Assembly: GCF_030162935.1 (NCBI RefSeq)
Contig: NZ_JASAUZ010000001.1
Span: 310,001 to 374,000 of the forward strand
Direction of reading: 5' to 3'
DNA: 64,000 bases
Source: Comamonas halotolerans
GTDB taxonomy: Bacteria; Pseudomonadota; Gammaproteobacteria; Burkholderiales; Burkholderiaceae_C
Made by a program: the position numbers and the translations under genes. Positions within the stretch are counted from its first letter, which is position 1. Each line of letters begins with the position of its first letter. Positions 45,441 through 54,655 of the stretch are shown one piece after another. Under the pieces are notes generated by a model. That model was not told where the DNA came from. It saw only the letters and a program-made list of their open reading frames with translations, and did not search any database.

Positions 45441-47570
45441 ATGCCTGCTTTCACCCCGTCCGTTCTAAGCCACGCTGTCACTGCACTGCTTGGTGGCCTG
45501 ATGCTGACGGCCCACGCACAAACCACACCACCCACCTTGGACGCAATCGAGGTACGCTCAGCCGCAGGCAACTACAGCCTGCAGACGCTGCCCACCTCCG
45601 CAACTGTGCTGGACGGTGAGCAGGTGCGTGATCAACAAATGCAGGTCAACCTCTCCGAAGGTTTGGCGGGCGTGCCAGGCTTGCAAGTCAAAAACCGCCA
45701 GAACTATGCACAAGACCTGCAATTGTCCATACGCGGCTATGGCGCTCGCTCCACCTTTGGTGTGCGTGGTGTACGCCTGTATGTGGACGGTATTCCCGCC
45801 ACCATGCCTGATGGCCAGGGTTCACTCTCGCATATCGACATTGCCAGCATGGAGCGCGTTGAAGTGCTGCGCGGCCCCTACTCGGCGTTGTATGGCAACT
45901 CGGCAGGCGGCGTGCTCAGCGTGTTTACCGAAGCACCGGAAGGCCGCCCATTTGTAGAAAGTGGCGTGAACTTTGGCAGCGATGGTCAAAAACGCTTTGC
46001 AGCCAAGGCAGGCGGACAAACTGCTCAGGGCCTGAGCTATGTGGTCAGTGCCAGCCGTTTCCTGGCCGATGGCTACCGCGACCATAGTGCTGCCGATCGT
46101 AATACGGCCAACGCCAAGCTCAGCACCGCCATTGGTGATGACGCGCGCCTGACTGTCACCGCCAACACGATGAAGTCGGATGCGCAGGATCCCCAGGGCC
46201 TGACATGGGAACAGTACCGCGCCAGACCTCGTCAATCCTCCGGCGTGGCAGAAACATTCAACACCCGCAAGTCGCTGGAGCAGACACAAATTGGTGCCAC
46301 TTACGAACGTCGCCTGAACGCCAATCACAGCATGGCATTGACAGCTTATGCTGGTCATCGCTCCATGGAGCAGTACCAATCGATTCCATTGAAGAATCCT
46401 GCTACAGGCTACGCTATTCAAGAAAATGCCAAGCATGCAGGCGGTGTGATCGACATGTCGCGTGACTATGCAGGCCTGGATGCTCGCTGGACCGGCAAGT
46501 TTGAAGATGCCCCCATCCCCGTGACAGTGACTGCAGGCCTGGCTCTGGACTATGTGCGGGAAGACCGCCAAGGCTATAAGAACTATGTCGGTGACGTGAA
46601 TGCACCTACCGCCACCGGAGTCAAAGGTGAGTTGAAGCGCGATGAAAAAAACACCATCCGCAATGTAGACCCCTATATCCAGGCCACGTGGAAGCTGAGC
46701 CCTACCTGGACGCTGGATACCGGCATGCGCTATAGCCGTGTCAAATTCGAATCCGATGACAGCTATATCCGAGCAGGCAACCCTGATGACTCCGGCAATG
46801 TCACCCACAGCAAGGCCCTGCCCGTGGTTGCGCTGTCGCACCAGCTCACACCCAACGATACGGTGTACGCCAGTGCAGGTCGAGGCTTCGAGACCCCTAC
46901 ATTTGCCGAGCTTTCATACCGCCCGGACTTCACCGGCGGCTTGAATCTTGCGCTGCAACCCAGCGTCAGCACCCAGTACGAGTTGGGCTATCGCCAACGC
47001 CTCACAGGCGACATCAAAGGCATGTGGAGCACTGCGGTGTTCTATTCGAGCACCAAGGACGAAATCGTCAGCGATGCCTCACTGGGTGGCCGCACCGCCT
47101 ACCGTAATGCAGGCAAGACACACCGCTTCGGAGCAGAGCTGCAAGCCGACATCCAGCTCTCGCGCCAATGGGACGTGCAAGCTGCCTACACATACTTGAA
47201 CGCCAAATTCCGCGAGGGTGATACTGCAGACAATATGCTGCCCGGCCTGTCCAAACACAACGCATTTGTGGGCGTGAACTTTCGCCCCGCAGCGCAATGG
47301 CGCATGGGCCTTTCGGCGCAGCACGCCAGCAAAGTCTTTGTCAATGATGACAACACTGCCGCAGCCCCCGGCTTCACGATTGCATCAGCGAGTGTGGGCT
47401 ACACCAAAGACCTGGGAGCCTGGACGCTCAACGCCTTTGCTCGTGTTGACAACCTGTTCGATCGCCAGTATATAGGTTCGGCCATCGTCAATGATGGCAA
47501 CGGACGTTTTTATGAATCCGCGCCAGGACGCAATTGGAGCACCGGCGTGAATCTGCGCTACAACTTCTAA
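45441..47570 (+). CDS. pqqU: TonB-dependent outer-membrane receptor, PqqU/YncD-like (probable PQQ importer)
   Basis: A 709-residue receptor from the ATG at 45441 (GGAAG upstream), with a signal peptide ending TAHA (26 residues), a TonB box region LDAIEVRS, a plug domain and a 22-strand barrel ending in LRYNF with terminal Phe. The plug contains VPGLQVKNRQNYAQDLQLSI and RLYVDGIPATMPDGQGSLSH. From memory these are nearly identical to E. coli YncD, now known as the PQQ transporter PqqU; the barrel segments GRGFETPT, GGRTAYRNAGKT and RVDNLFDRQYIGSAIVNDGN also agree. Adjacent placement to a PQQ enzyme supports PQQ uptake. Confidence 0.88.
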   Translation: MPAFTPSVLSHAVTALLGGLMLTAHAQTTPPTLDAIEVRSAAGNYSLQTLPTSATVLDGEQVRDQQMQVNLSEGLAGVPGLQVKNRQNYAQDLQLSIRGYGARSTFGVRGVRLYVDGIPATMPDGQGSLSHIDIASMERVEVLRGPYSALYGNSAGGVLSVFTEAPEGRPFVESGVNFGSDGQKRFAAKAGGQTAQGLSYVVSASRFLADGYRDHSAADRNTANAKLSTAIGDDARLTVTANTMKSDAQDPQGLTWEQYRARPRQSSGVAETFNTRKSLEQTQIGATYERRLNANHSMALTAYAGHRSMEQYQSIPLKNPATGYAIQENAKHAGGVIDMSRDYAGLDARWTGKFEDAPIPVTVTAGLALDYVREDRQGYKNYVGDVNAPTATGVKGELKRDEKNTIRNVDPYIQATWKLSPTWTLDTGMRYSRVKFESDDSYIRAGNPDDSGNVTHSKALPVVALSHQLTPNDTVYASAGRGFETPTFAELSYRPDFTGGLNLALQPSVSTQYELGYRQRLTGDIKGMWSTAVFYSSTKDEIVSDASLGGRTAYRNAGKTHRFGAELQADIQLSRQWDVQAAYTYLNAKFREGDTADNMLPGLSKHNAFVGVNFRPAAQWRMGLSAQHASKVFVNDDNTAAAPGFTIASASVGYTKDLGAWTLNAFARVDNLFDRQYIGSAIVNDGNGRFYESAPGRNWSTGVNLRYNF

Positions 47571-47615
47571 ACGAAGCCACTCTGCCTGCGTACGCAGGCA
47601 GCTTGCAAGCCACAG

Positions 47616-47647
47616 CGCCAGCTCCTCAAACAGGACTGGCGTTTTTT
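47616..47647 (+). terminator. Terminator of the pqqU gene
   Basis: CGCCAG-C-TCCT / AGGA-CTGGCG with a CAAAC loop, then TTTTTT. A perfect 20-base palindrome CTGCCTGCGT/ACGCAGGCAG (47582-47601) lies just before it, between the stop codon and the terminator. Confidence 0.8.
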
Positions 47648-47877
47648 GATGGCCCAGACACTCCGCATGCCTATCACTGCTGCTGTCTGGAGTAGACAGG
47701 TTTGGACTTCCTTGTTGATAAACCCATATAACCCAAGCAAGCCATCGCAGATCACGAAGGCTTTAATGGTGCTTTCATGCCTCCAGACTTCGCATTGCGC
47801 GATGACAAAGGCATAAATATGGTGAGAAAATACTTTTAACTTCTCAAAACGAGAAGACTGAAAAAGAGTTCCCCGCC
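47648..47877 (+). promoter_or_regulatory. Upstream region of the LysR gene at 47878
   Basis: No credible gene is seen on either strand. Near the 3' end an inverted repeat CTTCTC-AAAAC-GAGAAG (47840-47856) lies 21 bases before the LysR start codon and could be an autoregulatory operator. Confidence 0.4.
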
Positions 47878-48819
47878 ATGAAAAATTCCGAACGCAGTTT
47901 TGCACGCCGAATCGACCTAACCTCGCTGCAGCTGTTTGTCGCTGTGTGTGAGCTTGGCAGTATTGGTCGCGCTGCCGAGCGTGAATACATTGCCGCTTCC
48001 GCAGTCAGCAAACGCCTGTCAGATCTGGAAGCCGCCGTAGACACGGCACTCCTGTATCGCCACAGCCGCGGCGTGACTTTGACACCCGCCGGCGAAAGCC
48101 TGTTACATCACGCTCGCAATGTGCTGTACGGACTGGAACGCATGCAAGGCGAGCTCTCGGAATATGCTGATGGTGTACGCGGACATGTCCGCGTGCATGC
48201 CACCATCTCGGCGATTGTGCAGTTCCTGCCAGAGGACTTGGGCGCCTTCAGCAAGGAGCATCCACAGATCAAGATTGACTTGCAGGAACATCTTTCTGCC
48301 GACGTGCTGCAAGCCGTGCAGGAAGGCACGGCTGATATCGGCATCTGCAACATGGGCCAAGCCAATACCAACGGCCTGCAAACCCGCCCTTACCGCACAG
48401 ATAACCTGGTGCTCGTCGTACCTCAAGATCATGAGCTTGCTCAGCGCGACGCCATTTCTTTTGAGGAAGTGCTGGAGTGGGACATCGTAGGCCTGCACGG
48501 TGGCAGCTCCATCAGCCTGGCCATGCGCGGTGCGGCCGCACGCTCTGGCCATCCCTTGCATCAGCGTATTCAGGTCACAAGCCTGGATGCAATGTGCCGC
48601 ATGATTGACAACGGACTGGGTGTTGGCCTGATCCCCGATCGTGCGTTTGAGCTCATGCACGGCGTGGGCAATTTGAAGAGTGTGCCTTTGACTGACAGCT
48701 GGGCGCAACGCACCTTGAGTCTGGTGGCTCGTGACTTTGATGCGCTGCCTGTGACATCGCGTTTGCTGGTGGAACACCTCGGCAAAGGCTGGGTGCCTAC
48801 ATCCAAGGCTGTTGCCTAA
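47878..48819 (+). CDS. LysR-family transcriptional regulator
   Basis: A 313-residue LysR protein. The DNA-binding region is LQLFVAVCELGSIGRAAEREYIAASAVSKRLSDLE (positions 17-51), followed by the linker helix and an effector domain with VRVHATISAIVQFLPEDLGAF, DIGICNMGQANTNGLQTRPY and the C-terminal LGVGLIPDRAF. It precedes leuC on the same strand with a 42-base gap, so it could control the leu genes or the pqqU side; in related Comamonadaceae a LysR gene commonly stands before leuC. Not a typical leucine regulator by sequence alone. Confidence 0.88.
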   Translation: MKNSERSFARRIDLTSLQLFVAVCELGSIGRAAEREYIAASAVSKRLSDLEAAVDTALLYRHSRGVTLTPAGESLLHHARNVLYGLERMQGELSEYADGVRGHVRVHATISAIVQFLPEDLGAFSKEHPQIKIDLQEHLSADVLQAVQEGTADIGICNMGQANTNGLQTRPYRTDNLVLVVPQDHELAQRDAISFEEVLEWDIVGLHGGSSISLAMRGAAARSGHPLHQRIQVTSLDAMCRMIDNGLGVGLIPDRAFELMHGVGNLKSVPLTDSWAQRTLSLVARDFDALPVTSRLLVEHLGKGWVPTSKAVA

Positions 48820-48861
48820 AATTTCAAGAGACAACTTCCCAACCCACGAAGAGAACAAATT

Positions 48862-50283
48862 ATGGGACGCACCCTTTACGACAAGATTTTTGATGAGCAC
48901 GTCATCCACACCGAGGAAGACGGCACATCCATTCTGTACATTGACCGTCACCTCGTGCACGAAGTGACCAGTCCGCAGGCTTTTGAAGGCCTGCGCATGG
49001 CGGGTCGCAAGCTGTGGCGCATCAGCTCCGTGGTAGCCACGGCCGATCACAACACGCCTACCAATGGCTGGGAGCGTGGTTATGACGGTATTGAAGACCC
49101 TATCAGCAAGGAACAGATCACCACACTCAACAGCAATATTGCCGAGTTTGGCGCAGCAGCCTTCTTCCCCTTCATGGATAAAGGCCAGGGCATTGTTCAC
49201 GTGATGGGCCCTGAGCAAGGCGCTACTCTGCCCGGCATGACTGTGGTGTGCGGTGACAGCCACACCTCCACCCACGGAGCATTCGGTGCGCTGGCGCATG
49301 GCATTGGCACATCCGAGGTCGAGCATGTGATGGCTACCCAGACTCTCTTGGCCAAAAAGGCCAAGAACATGCTGGTCAAAGTGAACGGCAAGGTCGCACC
49401 TGGTGTGACTGCCAAAGATATCGTGCTGGCCATCATCGGCAAGATTGGTACGGCAGGCGGTACCGGCTACACCATCGAGTTTGCAGGCGAAGCCATTCGT
49501 GATCTCAGCATTGAGGGCCGCATGACTGTGTGCAACATGGCCATTGAAGGCGGTGCACGCGCCGGCTTGGTGGCTGTGGATGACAAAACCATCAACTATG
49601 TCAAAGGTCGGCCTTTGGCCCCAACCGGCGCCGAATGGGATGCCGCTGTGGCGTACTGGAAGACACTGCACTCCGATGACGATGCGCAATTCGACCGTGT
49701 GGTCGAACTCAATGCTGCTGAAATCGTGCCACAAGTCACCTGGGGTACTTCTCCTGAAATGGTGCTGGGCATTGACGCCATCGTGCCCGATCCAGACAAG
49801 GAACAGGACCCGAACAAGCGCGGCGCGATTGAGCGTGCGCTGACCTATATGGCGCTGGAGCCCGGCAAGCCTTTGAACGACATTTTTGTCGACAAGGTAT
49901 TCATTGGCTCCTGCACCAACAGCCGTATCGAAGACATGCGCGAAGCTGCAGCTGTGGTGAAGAAACTGGGGCAGAAAGTGGCCAAGAACATCAAGCTGGC
50001 CATGGTGGTGCCTGGCTCTGGTCTGGTGAAAGAACAGGCTGAGCGCGAAGGCCTGGACCAGATTTTCAAGGCCGCAGGTTTTGAGTGGCGCGAACCCGGT
50101 TGCTCCATGTGCCTGGCCATGAATGCAGACCGCCTGGAGCCCGGTGAGCGCTGCGCATCGACCTCCAACCGCAATTTCGAAGGCCGACAAGGCGCTGGTG
50201 GCCGCACCCACCTAGTCAGCCCTGCCATGGCTGCTGCTGCTGCCATTCACGGTCACTTTGTGGACATCCGACGCTTTAGCTGA
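48862..50283 (+). CDS. leuC: 3-isopropylmalate dehydratase large subunit LeuC
   Basis: An aconitase-family [4Fe-4S] enzyme subunit for leucine synthesis. The 473 residues carry cluster ligands Cys351 ([11 protein letters not shown]) and Cys414/Cys417 (GCSMCLAMN). N-terminal [21 protein letters not shown] and [32 protein letters not shown] (about residues 130-160) are standard. It needs LeuD (50.9 kb), from which it is separated here by two small genes. Confidence 0.98.
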   Translation: MGRTLYDKIFDEHVIHTEEDGTSILYIDRHLVHEVTSPQAFEGLRMAGRKLWRISSVVATADHNTPTNGWERGYDGIEDPISKEQITTLNSNIAEFGAAAFFPFMDKGQGIVHVMGPEQGATLPGMTVVCGDSHTSTHGAFGALAHGIGTSEVEHVMATQTLLAKKAKNMLVKVNGKVAPGVTAKDIVLAIIGKIGTAGGTGYTIEFAGEAIRDLSIEGRMTVCNMAIEGGARAGLVAVDDKTINYVKGRPLAPTGAEWDAAVAYWKTLHSDDDAQFDRVVELNAAEIVPQVTWGTSPEMVLGIDAIVPDPDKEQDPNKRGAIERALTYMALEPGKPLNDIFVDKVFIGSCTNSRIEDMREAAAVVKKLGQKVAKNIKLAMVVPGSGLVKEQAEREGLDQIFKAAGFEWREPGCSMCLAMNADRLEPGERCASTSNRNFEGRQGAGGRTHLVSPAMAAAAAIHGHFVDIRRFS

Positions 50284-50303
50284 GAAAGCATCAAGGCCGA
50301 GAG

Positions 50304-50654
50304 ATGAAACGCCCCAAATTAGAGCAAGCAGATATCGAGCTCAACGTGCCACAAATGCCTAAGCTCTTTTGCATTCTGATGTCGTTTTTCTCTCCTTTTA
50401 TTGGGACCATCGCTTTTTTAGCTGCGGGAAACATTTATCCGATTCTCATCTACCTTTTCATCTTCTCTGTGCCTTTGGCTGTGTTGTGCATCATCAGCCT
50501 TGTCTTTGAACTCGGAACCATCTGCCAAGCCAGAACAACATGCATTGCCGTTATGGCACTCGGTTTTTTTATGACCTTGGCCTTGTTTCCCTCACTCGTC
50601 CAGCTGTCAAGTTGGCTCACTCCCAATCATCTCGTCAGAGCCTGGATGGGCTAG
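50304..50654 (+). CDS. Small membrane protein of unknown function within the leu operon
   Basis: I do not recognise this 116-residue protein. It has three predicted membrane helices (about 20-43 LFCILMSFFSPFIGTIAFLA, 47-70 ILIYLFIFSVPLAVLCIISL, 78-100 TCIAVMALGFFMTLALFPSL), a polar N-terminus and a short C-terminal tail. It begins 20 bases after the leuC stop (GAGAG upstream) and its base composition is distinctly AT-richer than leuC and leuD. The arrangement suggests a gene inserted into the leuC-entericidin-leuD block. Function unknown. Confidence 0.6.
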   Translation: MKRPKLEQADIELNVPQMPKLFCILMSFFSPFIGTIAFLAAGNIYPILIYLFIFSVPLAVLCIISLVFELGTICQARTTCIAVMALGFFMTLALFPSLVQLSSWLTPNHLVRAWMG

Positions 50655-50753
50655 ACCCTTAATGAACCGATATGCGCAGCTGCCCCACTCACGTCGACAA
50701 CATCCGCAAGTTCACATAATCTTGTTTTCTACTCTGACTTCGCGAGCCACACC

Positions 50754-50879
50754 ATGAAGCCTTCCTTCACGATTCTTTTGATCGGCTTGGCCTTTACTTT
50801 GGGCGCTTGCAACACTGTCCAGGGCATTGGTCAGGACGTGCAGCAAGCCGGTAGCGCCATTGAGCGCGCAGCCCGCTAA
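50754..50879 (+). CDS. Entericidin A/B family lipoprotein
   Basis: A 41-residue lipoprotein: a short signal (MKPSFTILLIGLAFTLGAC, lipid-modified Cys about residue 19) and an amphipathic remainder, NTVQGIGQDVQQAGSAIERA. The pattern N-T-x-x-G-x-G-x-D-x-x-x-x-G is the entericidin signature. Entericidins of E. coli act as a small antidote/toxin lipoprotein pair at the envelope; here only one copy is seen, between leuC and leuD, a position shared with many Comamonadaceae. Confidence 0.85.
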   Translation: MKPSFTILLIGLAFTLGACNTVQGIGQDVQQAGSAIERAAR

Positions 50880-50906
50880 TCTGGCAACCGAACACCTTCG
50901 AACGTC

Positions 50907-51563
50907 ATGCAAAAATTCACCGTACACAAGGGCCTTGTCGCCCCCATGGATCGCGAGAACGTCGACACCGACGCCATCATTCCCAAGCAGTTTCTGAAGT
51001 CGATCAAGAAGACCGGCTTTGGCGTGAACGCATTCGATGAATGGCGCTATCTGGACCAGCCTGGTGAGCCCGGTGTGCCAGAAGAGCAGCGCAAGCCCAA
51101 TCCGGACTTTGTGCTGAACCAGCCTCGCTACAAAGGTGCCAGCATCTTGCTGACACGCAAAAATTTTGGCTGCGGCTCCAGCCGTGAACATGCGCCCTGG
51201 GCGCTTGACCAATATGGTTTCCGCGCCATTCTGGCACCCAGCTTTGCCGACATTTTCTTCAATAACAGCTTCAAGAATGGCTTGCTGCCCATCGTATTGC
51301 CAGAAGCCACGATTGACCTGCTGTTCAACGAAGTCAAAGCCTTCCCAGGCTACGAACTGACGATTGATCTGGAGCGCCAGGTCATCGTGCGCCCTCAAGG
51401 CGAAGAAATTGCCTTTGATGTCATTCCTTTCCGCAAGTACTGCTTGCTTAACGGCTTTGACGACATTGGCCTGACCATGCGTCACGCTGACAAGATCAAG
51501 GCCTTTGAAGCTGAACGCCTGGCTCAAAAGCCCTGGCTGTCGCGCAGCTTGGTACAGGCTTGA
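50907..51563 (+). CDS. leuD: 3-isopropylmalate dehydratase small subunit LeuD
   Basis: 218 residues, swivel domain of isopropylmalate isomerase. Motifs are [35 protein letters not shown] and [19 protein letters not shown]. It follows the entericidin gene by 27 bases. Normal length. Confidence 0.98.
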   Translation: MQKFTVHKGLVAPMDRENVDTDAIIPKQFLKSIKKTGFGVNAFDEWRYLDQPGEPGVPEEQRKPNPDFVLNQPRYKGASILLTRKNFGCGSSREHAPWALDQYGFRAILAPSFADIFFNNSFKNGLLPIVLPEATIDLLFNEVKAFPGYELTIDLERQVIVRPQGEEIAFDVIPFRKYCLLNGFDDIGLTMRHADKIKAFEAERLAQKPWLSRSLVQA

Positions 51564-51679
51564 AACAACTACAACATCTATAAATAAATACGCTGCCCGT
51601 GCGGTGCGCTGAGCTTGCGGATCCCCTCTGTCCCTGCTCAACACACAGCACCGGCAGTTTTCTAACGTCGAGGAACAAC

Positions 51680-52756
51680 ATGAAAATTGCAGTTTTGCCA
51701 GGAGATGGCATCGGCCCGGAAATCGTTGCAGAAGCCGTGAAGGTGCTCAACGCGCTGGACTTGGATCTGCAGATGGAAACTGCGCCCGTGGGCGGCGCTG
51801 GCTATGAAGCAGCGGGCCATCCCCTGCCACCTGCGACCCTGAAGCTGGCGCAGGAAGCCGATGCCATCTTGTTTGGCGCAGTGGGTGACTGGAAGTACGA
51901 CACACTGGATCGCCCCCTGCGCCCCGAGCAAGCCATTCTGGGCCTGCGCAAGGCTTTGGGTCTGTTTGCGAACTTCCGTCCGGCAATCTGCTACAAAGAG
52001 TTGACCCACGCTTCCAGCCTCAAGCCTGAACTGGTCGCTGGCCTGGACATTCTCATCATCCGAGAGCTGACAGGGGACATCTATTTTGGTCAGCCACGCG
52101 GTCGCCGCAGCGCCCCCGATGGGCACTTTCCTGGCAGCGAAGAAGCGTTCGATACCATGCGCTACTCTCGCCCCGAAATCGAGCGCATCGCGCACGTTGC
52201 CTTCCAGGCTGCACAAAAGCGCAACAAGCGCGTGACCAGCGTTGACAAGTCGAATGTGCTGGAAACCTTCCAACTGTGGAAAGACGTAGTCTCCGAAGTT
52301 GCCCAGCAGTACCCCGACGTCACGTTGGATCACATGTATGTCGACAATGCCGCCATGCAACTGGTCAAGGAACCCAAGCGCTTTGACGTGGTCGTCACTG
52401 GCAATATGTTTGGAGACATCCTTTCCGACGAAGCCTCCATGCTGACTGGCTCCATTGGCATGCTGCCCTCGGCATCGCTGAACGATAAAAAGCAAGGCCT
52501 GTACGAGCCCAGCCACGGTTCTGCTCCGGACATTGCTGGCAAAGGCATCGCCAACCCCCTGGCAACCATCTTGTCGGCTGCCATGATGCTGCGCTTCTCG
52601 TTGAACCAGGAAGCTGCTGCGCAGAAGATCGAAGCTGCCGTGCAAAAAGTGTTGGCCGATGGACTGCGCACCGCTGATATCTACAGCGAAGGTACGACCA
52701 AAGTCTCCACCCGCGAAATGGGCGATGCGGTCGTTGCAGCATTGGCTGCCCTGTAA
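51680..52756 (+). CDS. leuB: 3-isopropylmalate dehydrogenase LeuB
   Basis: NAD-dependent oxidative decarboxylase, 358 residues. ATG 51680 with GAGGAACA upstream is chosen; the open frame before it is not leuB-like. Motifs are [83 protein letters not shown] and [18 protein letters not shown]. Completes the leuCDB block; leuA is not in the window. Confidence 0.98.
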   Translation: MKIAVLPGDGIGPEIVAEAVKVLNALDLDLQMETAPVGGAGYEAAGHPLPPATLKLAQEADAILFGAVGDWKYDTLDRPLRPEQAILGLRKALGLFANFRPAICYKELTHASSLKPELVAGLDILIIRELTGDIYFGQPRGRRSAPDGHFPGSEEAFDTMRYSRPEIERIAHVAFQAAQKRNKRVTSVDKSNVLETFQLWKDVVSEVAQQYPDVTLDHMYVDNAAMQLVKEPKRFDVVVTGNMFGDILSDEASMLTGSIGMLPSASLNDKKQGLYEPSHGSAPDIAGKGIANPLATILSAAMMLRFSLNQEAAAQKIEAAVQKVLADGLRTADIYSEGTTKVSTREMGDAVVAALAAL

Positions 52757-52765
52757 GCATCCCAA

Positions 52766-52800
52766 GCCGCGTGTTTCTCATCCATGCACGCGGCCTTTTT
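52766..52800 (+). terminator. Terminator of the leu operon
   Basis: GCCGCGTG / CACGCGGC stem with a 13-base loop, followed by CTTTTT, 10 bases after the leuB stop. Confidence 0.85.
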
Positions 52801-52943
52801 CGCGCAGCTAATCCCTGCAAAGCAAATTTCAGGTGTTGTGACAGGCTTTTGCCGCCACAATGCCACTACAACGAACGGCGGCGCGCAGTGTGCAGAGATT
52901 AGTTTCTCTAAAGCCGCATTAGTTAAGCTACAATTTCAAAATC

Positions 52944-53039
52944 ATGTTTGCCATGTCCATCACCGCCGTCTCAATGACAACTGCCTTGCTGGCAGGCGTG
53001 ACTGCGTGCGCGGCAACCATTACGACGATTAAAGGCTGA
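52944..53039 (+). CDS. Possible 31-residue hydrophobic/lipoprotein-like peptide upstream of asd
   Basis: A short frame ATG-TTT-GCC-ATG to TGA with an N-terminal hydrophobic stretch and LLAGVTACAA, which resembles a weak lipobox with Cys22. TACAAT 15 bases upstream could be a -10 element, but no clear ribosome-binding site is visible. The region 52801-53148 otherwise holds no gene. It may be a real small envelope peptide, like the entericidin upstream, or just the asd leader. Confidence 0.3.
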   Translation: MFAMSITAVSMTTALLAGVTACAATITTIKG

Positions 53040-53148
53040 CACAGCCCGGTTCGTCGCGCGCCCTTTTACCGGCCAGACGAGCCGGCTGCAGAAAGCCAGA
53101 TTGAGCTAATACATCTGTCTTCGCAACTTCTTTTAAGGGCGTTTCAAA

Positions 53149-54261
53149 ATGAGCAAGCAATTGGTAGGTTTGGTGGGCTGGCGTGGCATGGTCGGTTCCG
53201 TTTTGATGGACCGCATGCAGGCCGAAGGTGACTTCGCGCTGATCGAGCCCGTGTTCTTCTCCACCTCCAACGCTGGCGGCAAGGCTCCTGCCATGGCTAC
53301 GGTGCATACCGAGCTGAAGGACGCTAATGACATCTCCGAACTGTCCAAGTGCGACATCATCATCACCTGTCAGGGCGGCGACTACACCAAGGAAGTCTTC
53401 CCCAAAATCCGCGCTGCAGGGTGGAATGGTCACTGGATTGACGCAGCATCTTCGCTGCGTATGGAAGACGATGCTGTCATCGTGCTGGACCCGGTCAACG
53501 ACGACCTGATTCAGAAGAAGCTGGCTGCCGGAGGCAAGAACTGGATTGGCGGCAACTGCACCAACTCCATTTTGCTCATGGGCCTGGGAGGCCTGTTCAA
53601 GGCTGGCCTGGTGGAATGGGTGTCCTCCATGACCTACCAAGCAGCTTCGGGTGGCGGTGCGAACCACATGCGCGAACTGCTCAAAGGCATGGGTGTGGTG
53701 CACGCCGCTGTGGCCGATGAACTGGCCACACCAGCATCCGCCATTTTGGATATCGACCGTAAGGTGGCACAAACCATCCGCACCGACGTGCCTACCGAGT
53801 TCTTCGGGGCCCCTTTGGCTGGTGGTCTGATTCCCTGGATCGACGTACAACTGCCCAACGGCCAATCCAAGGAAGAATGGAAAGGTCAGGCCGAAGTCAA
53901 CAAGATCCTCGGCACAGAAGCGACAATTCCGGTCGATGGCCTGTGCGTACGCATCGGCGCCATGCGCTGCCACTCTTTGGCGCTGACATTGAAGCTGAAG
54001 AAGGATTTGCCTTTGGAAGAGATCGAAGCACTGATCAAGGGTGGTAATCCTTGGGTCAAGTTCGTGGCTAACGACCGCGCTGAAACCGTCAAGGAGCTGA
54101 CACCAGCCGCCACGACTGGTGGCCTTGAAGTCGCTGTGGGTCGCGTGCGCAAGCTGAACATGGGCGGTGAATATCTGTCTGCTTTCGTCATTGGTGACCA
54201 ACTGCTGTGGGGCGCTGCGGAGCCCCTGCGCCGCATGTTGCGCATCTTGCTGGCCAAGTGA
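53149..54261 (+). CDS. asd: Aspartate-semialdehyde dehydrogenase
   Basis: Reduces aspartyl phosphate, branching to lysine/DAP, threonine and methionine. The 370 residues show [18 protein letters not shown], catalytic Cys137 ([14 protein letters not shown]), [24 protein letters not shown] [14 protein letters not shown] and the His-containing [17 protein letters not shown]. This is the gram-negative type. Product feeds hom (29 kb). Confidence 0.97.
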   Translation: MSKQLVGLVGWRGMVGSVLMDRMQAEGDFALIEPVFFSTSNAGGKAPAMATVHTELKDANDISELSKCDIIITCQGGDYTKEVFPKIRAAGWNGHWIDAASSLRMEDDAVIVLDPVNDDLIQKKLAAGGKNWIGGNCTNSILLMGLGGLFKAGLVEWVSSMTYQAASGGGANHMRELLKGMGVVHAAVADELATPASAILDIDRKVAQTIRTDVPTEFFGAPLAGGLIPWIDVQLPNGQSKEEWKGQAEVNKILGTEATIPVDGLCVRIGAMRCHSLALTLKLKKDLPLEEIEALIKGGNPWVKFVANDRAETVKELTPAATTGGLEVAVGRVRKLNMGGEYLSAFVIGDQLLWGAAEPLRRMLRILLAK

Positions 54262-54272
54262 ACAAGGCTTTG

Positions 54273-54320
54273 CCTGAACATGAAAAAAGGAAGCTCTGGC
54301 TTCCTTTTTTCATGTTCAGG
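54273..54320. terminator. Long perfect inverted repeat after asd
   Basis: A 22-bp perfect stem (CCTGAACATGAAAAAAGGAAGC and its complement) with a TCTG loop and a TTTTTT tract in its 3' arm, 12 bases after the stop. A strong terminator, unusually long. Confidence 0.88.
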
Positions 54321-54655
54321 GCGCTGCTGCCTTGTCGTCATCACACAACAATAACCATTCATAACACGAACCGTCCCCGGACTTAAAGCAATACAAGGCT
54401 TCAATTCTTTGCTGTGAAGCAGGATGACCGCATCCTTGTCAATCGCAAGCGGTACAGCTTGTCATAATCACAGCCTGACAAGGCTTTCTCGTGGGAGGCC
54501 ATGTTTTTTCGCACTTTGGCTTTGCTTGTCACCCCCTGGCAATACTGCTAATGTCTTTGTCAGTACCACCATCCGCAGGAGAGCCTGAGTGCGGTACTTC
54601 GATAAGAACAACCGCCGTCCTCACTTCGGCACAACATTTGGACGTGACCCAAAAC
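54321..54655 (+). promoter_or_regulatory. fimV upstream region
   Basis: No gene supported. The stretch contains two TTGTCA elements and an inverted repeat CTTGTCA-(N11)-TGACAAG (54458-54482), which could be an operator or mRNA hairpin. The fimV frame stays open back to 54491 but the added sequence would precede, and spoil, a good signal peptide. Confidence 0.4.

Noticed and set aside
47567-47905. 112-codon minus-strand frame between pqqU and LysR
   Set aside because: It runs through the pqqU terminator and into the start of LysR, has poor coding character and no start signal.
48103-50211. 702-codon open frame antisense to the LysR and leuC genes
   Set aside because: Overlaps two confident genes on the opposite strand, has no recognisable domain and crosses their intergenic gap.
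53029-54201. 390-codon open frame antisense to asd
   Set aside because: Shadow of asd with no domain evidence.
54501-54551. 16-residue leader-like peptide frame before fimV
   Set aside because: Its GGAGG sits only two bases from the ATG, there is no regulatory codon bias, and no attenuator hairpin follows.
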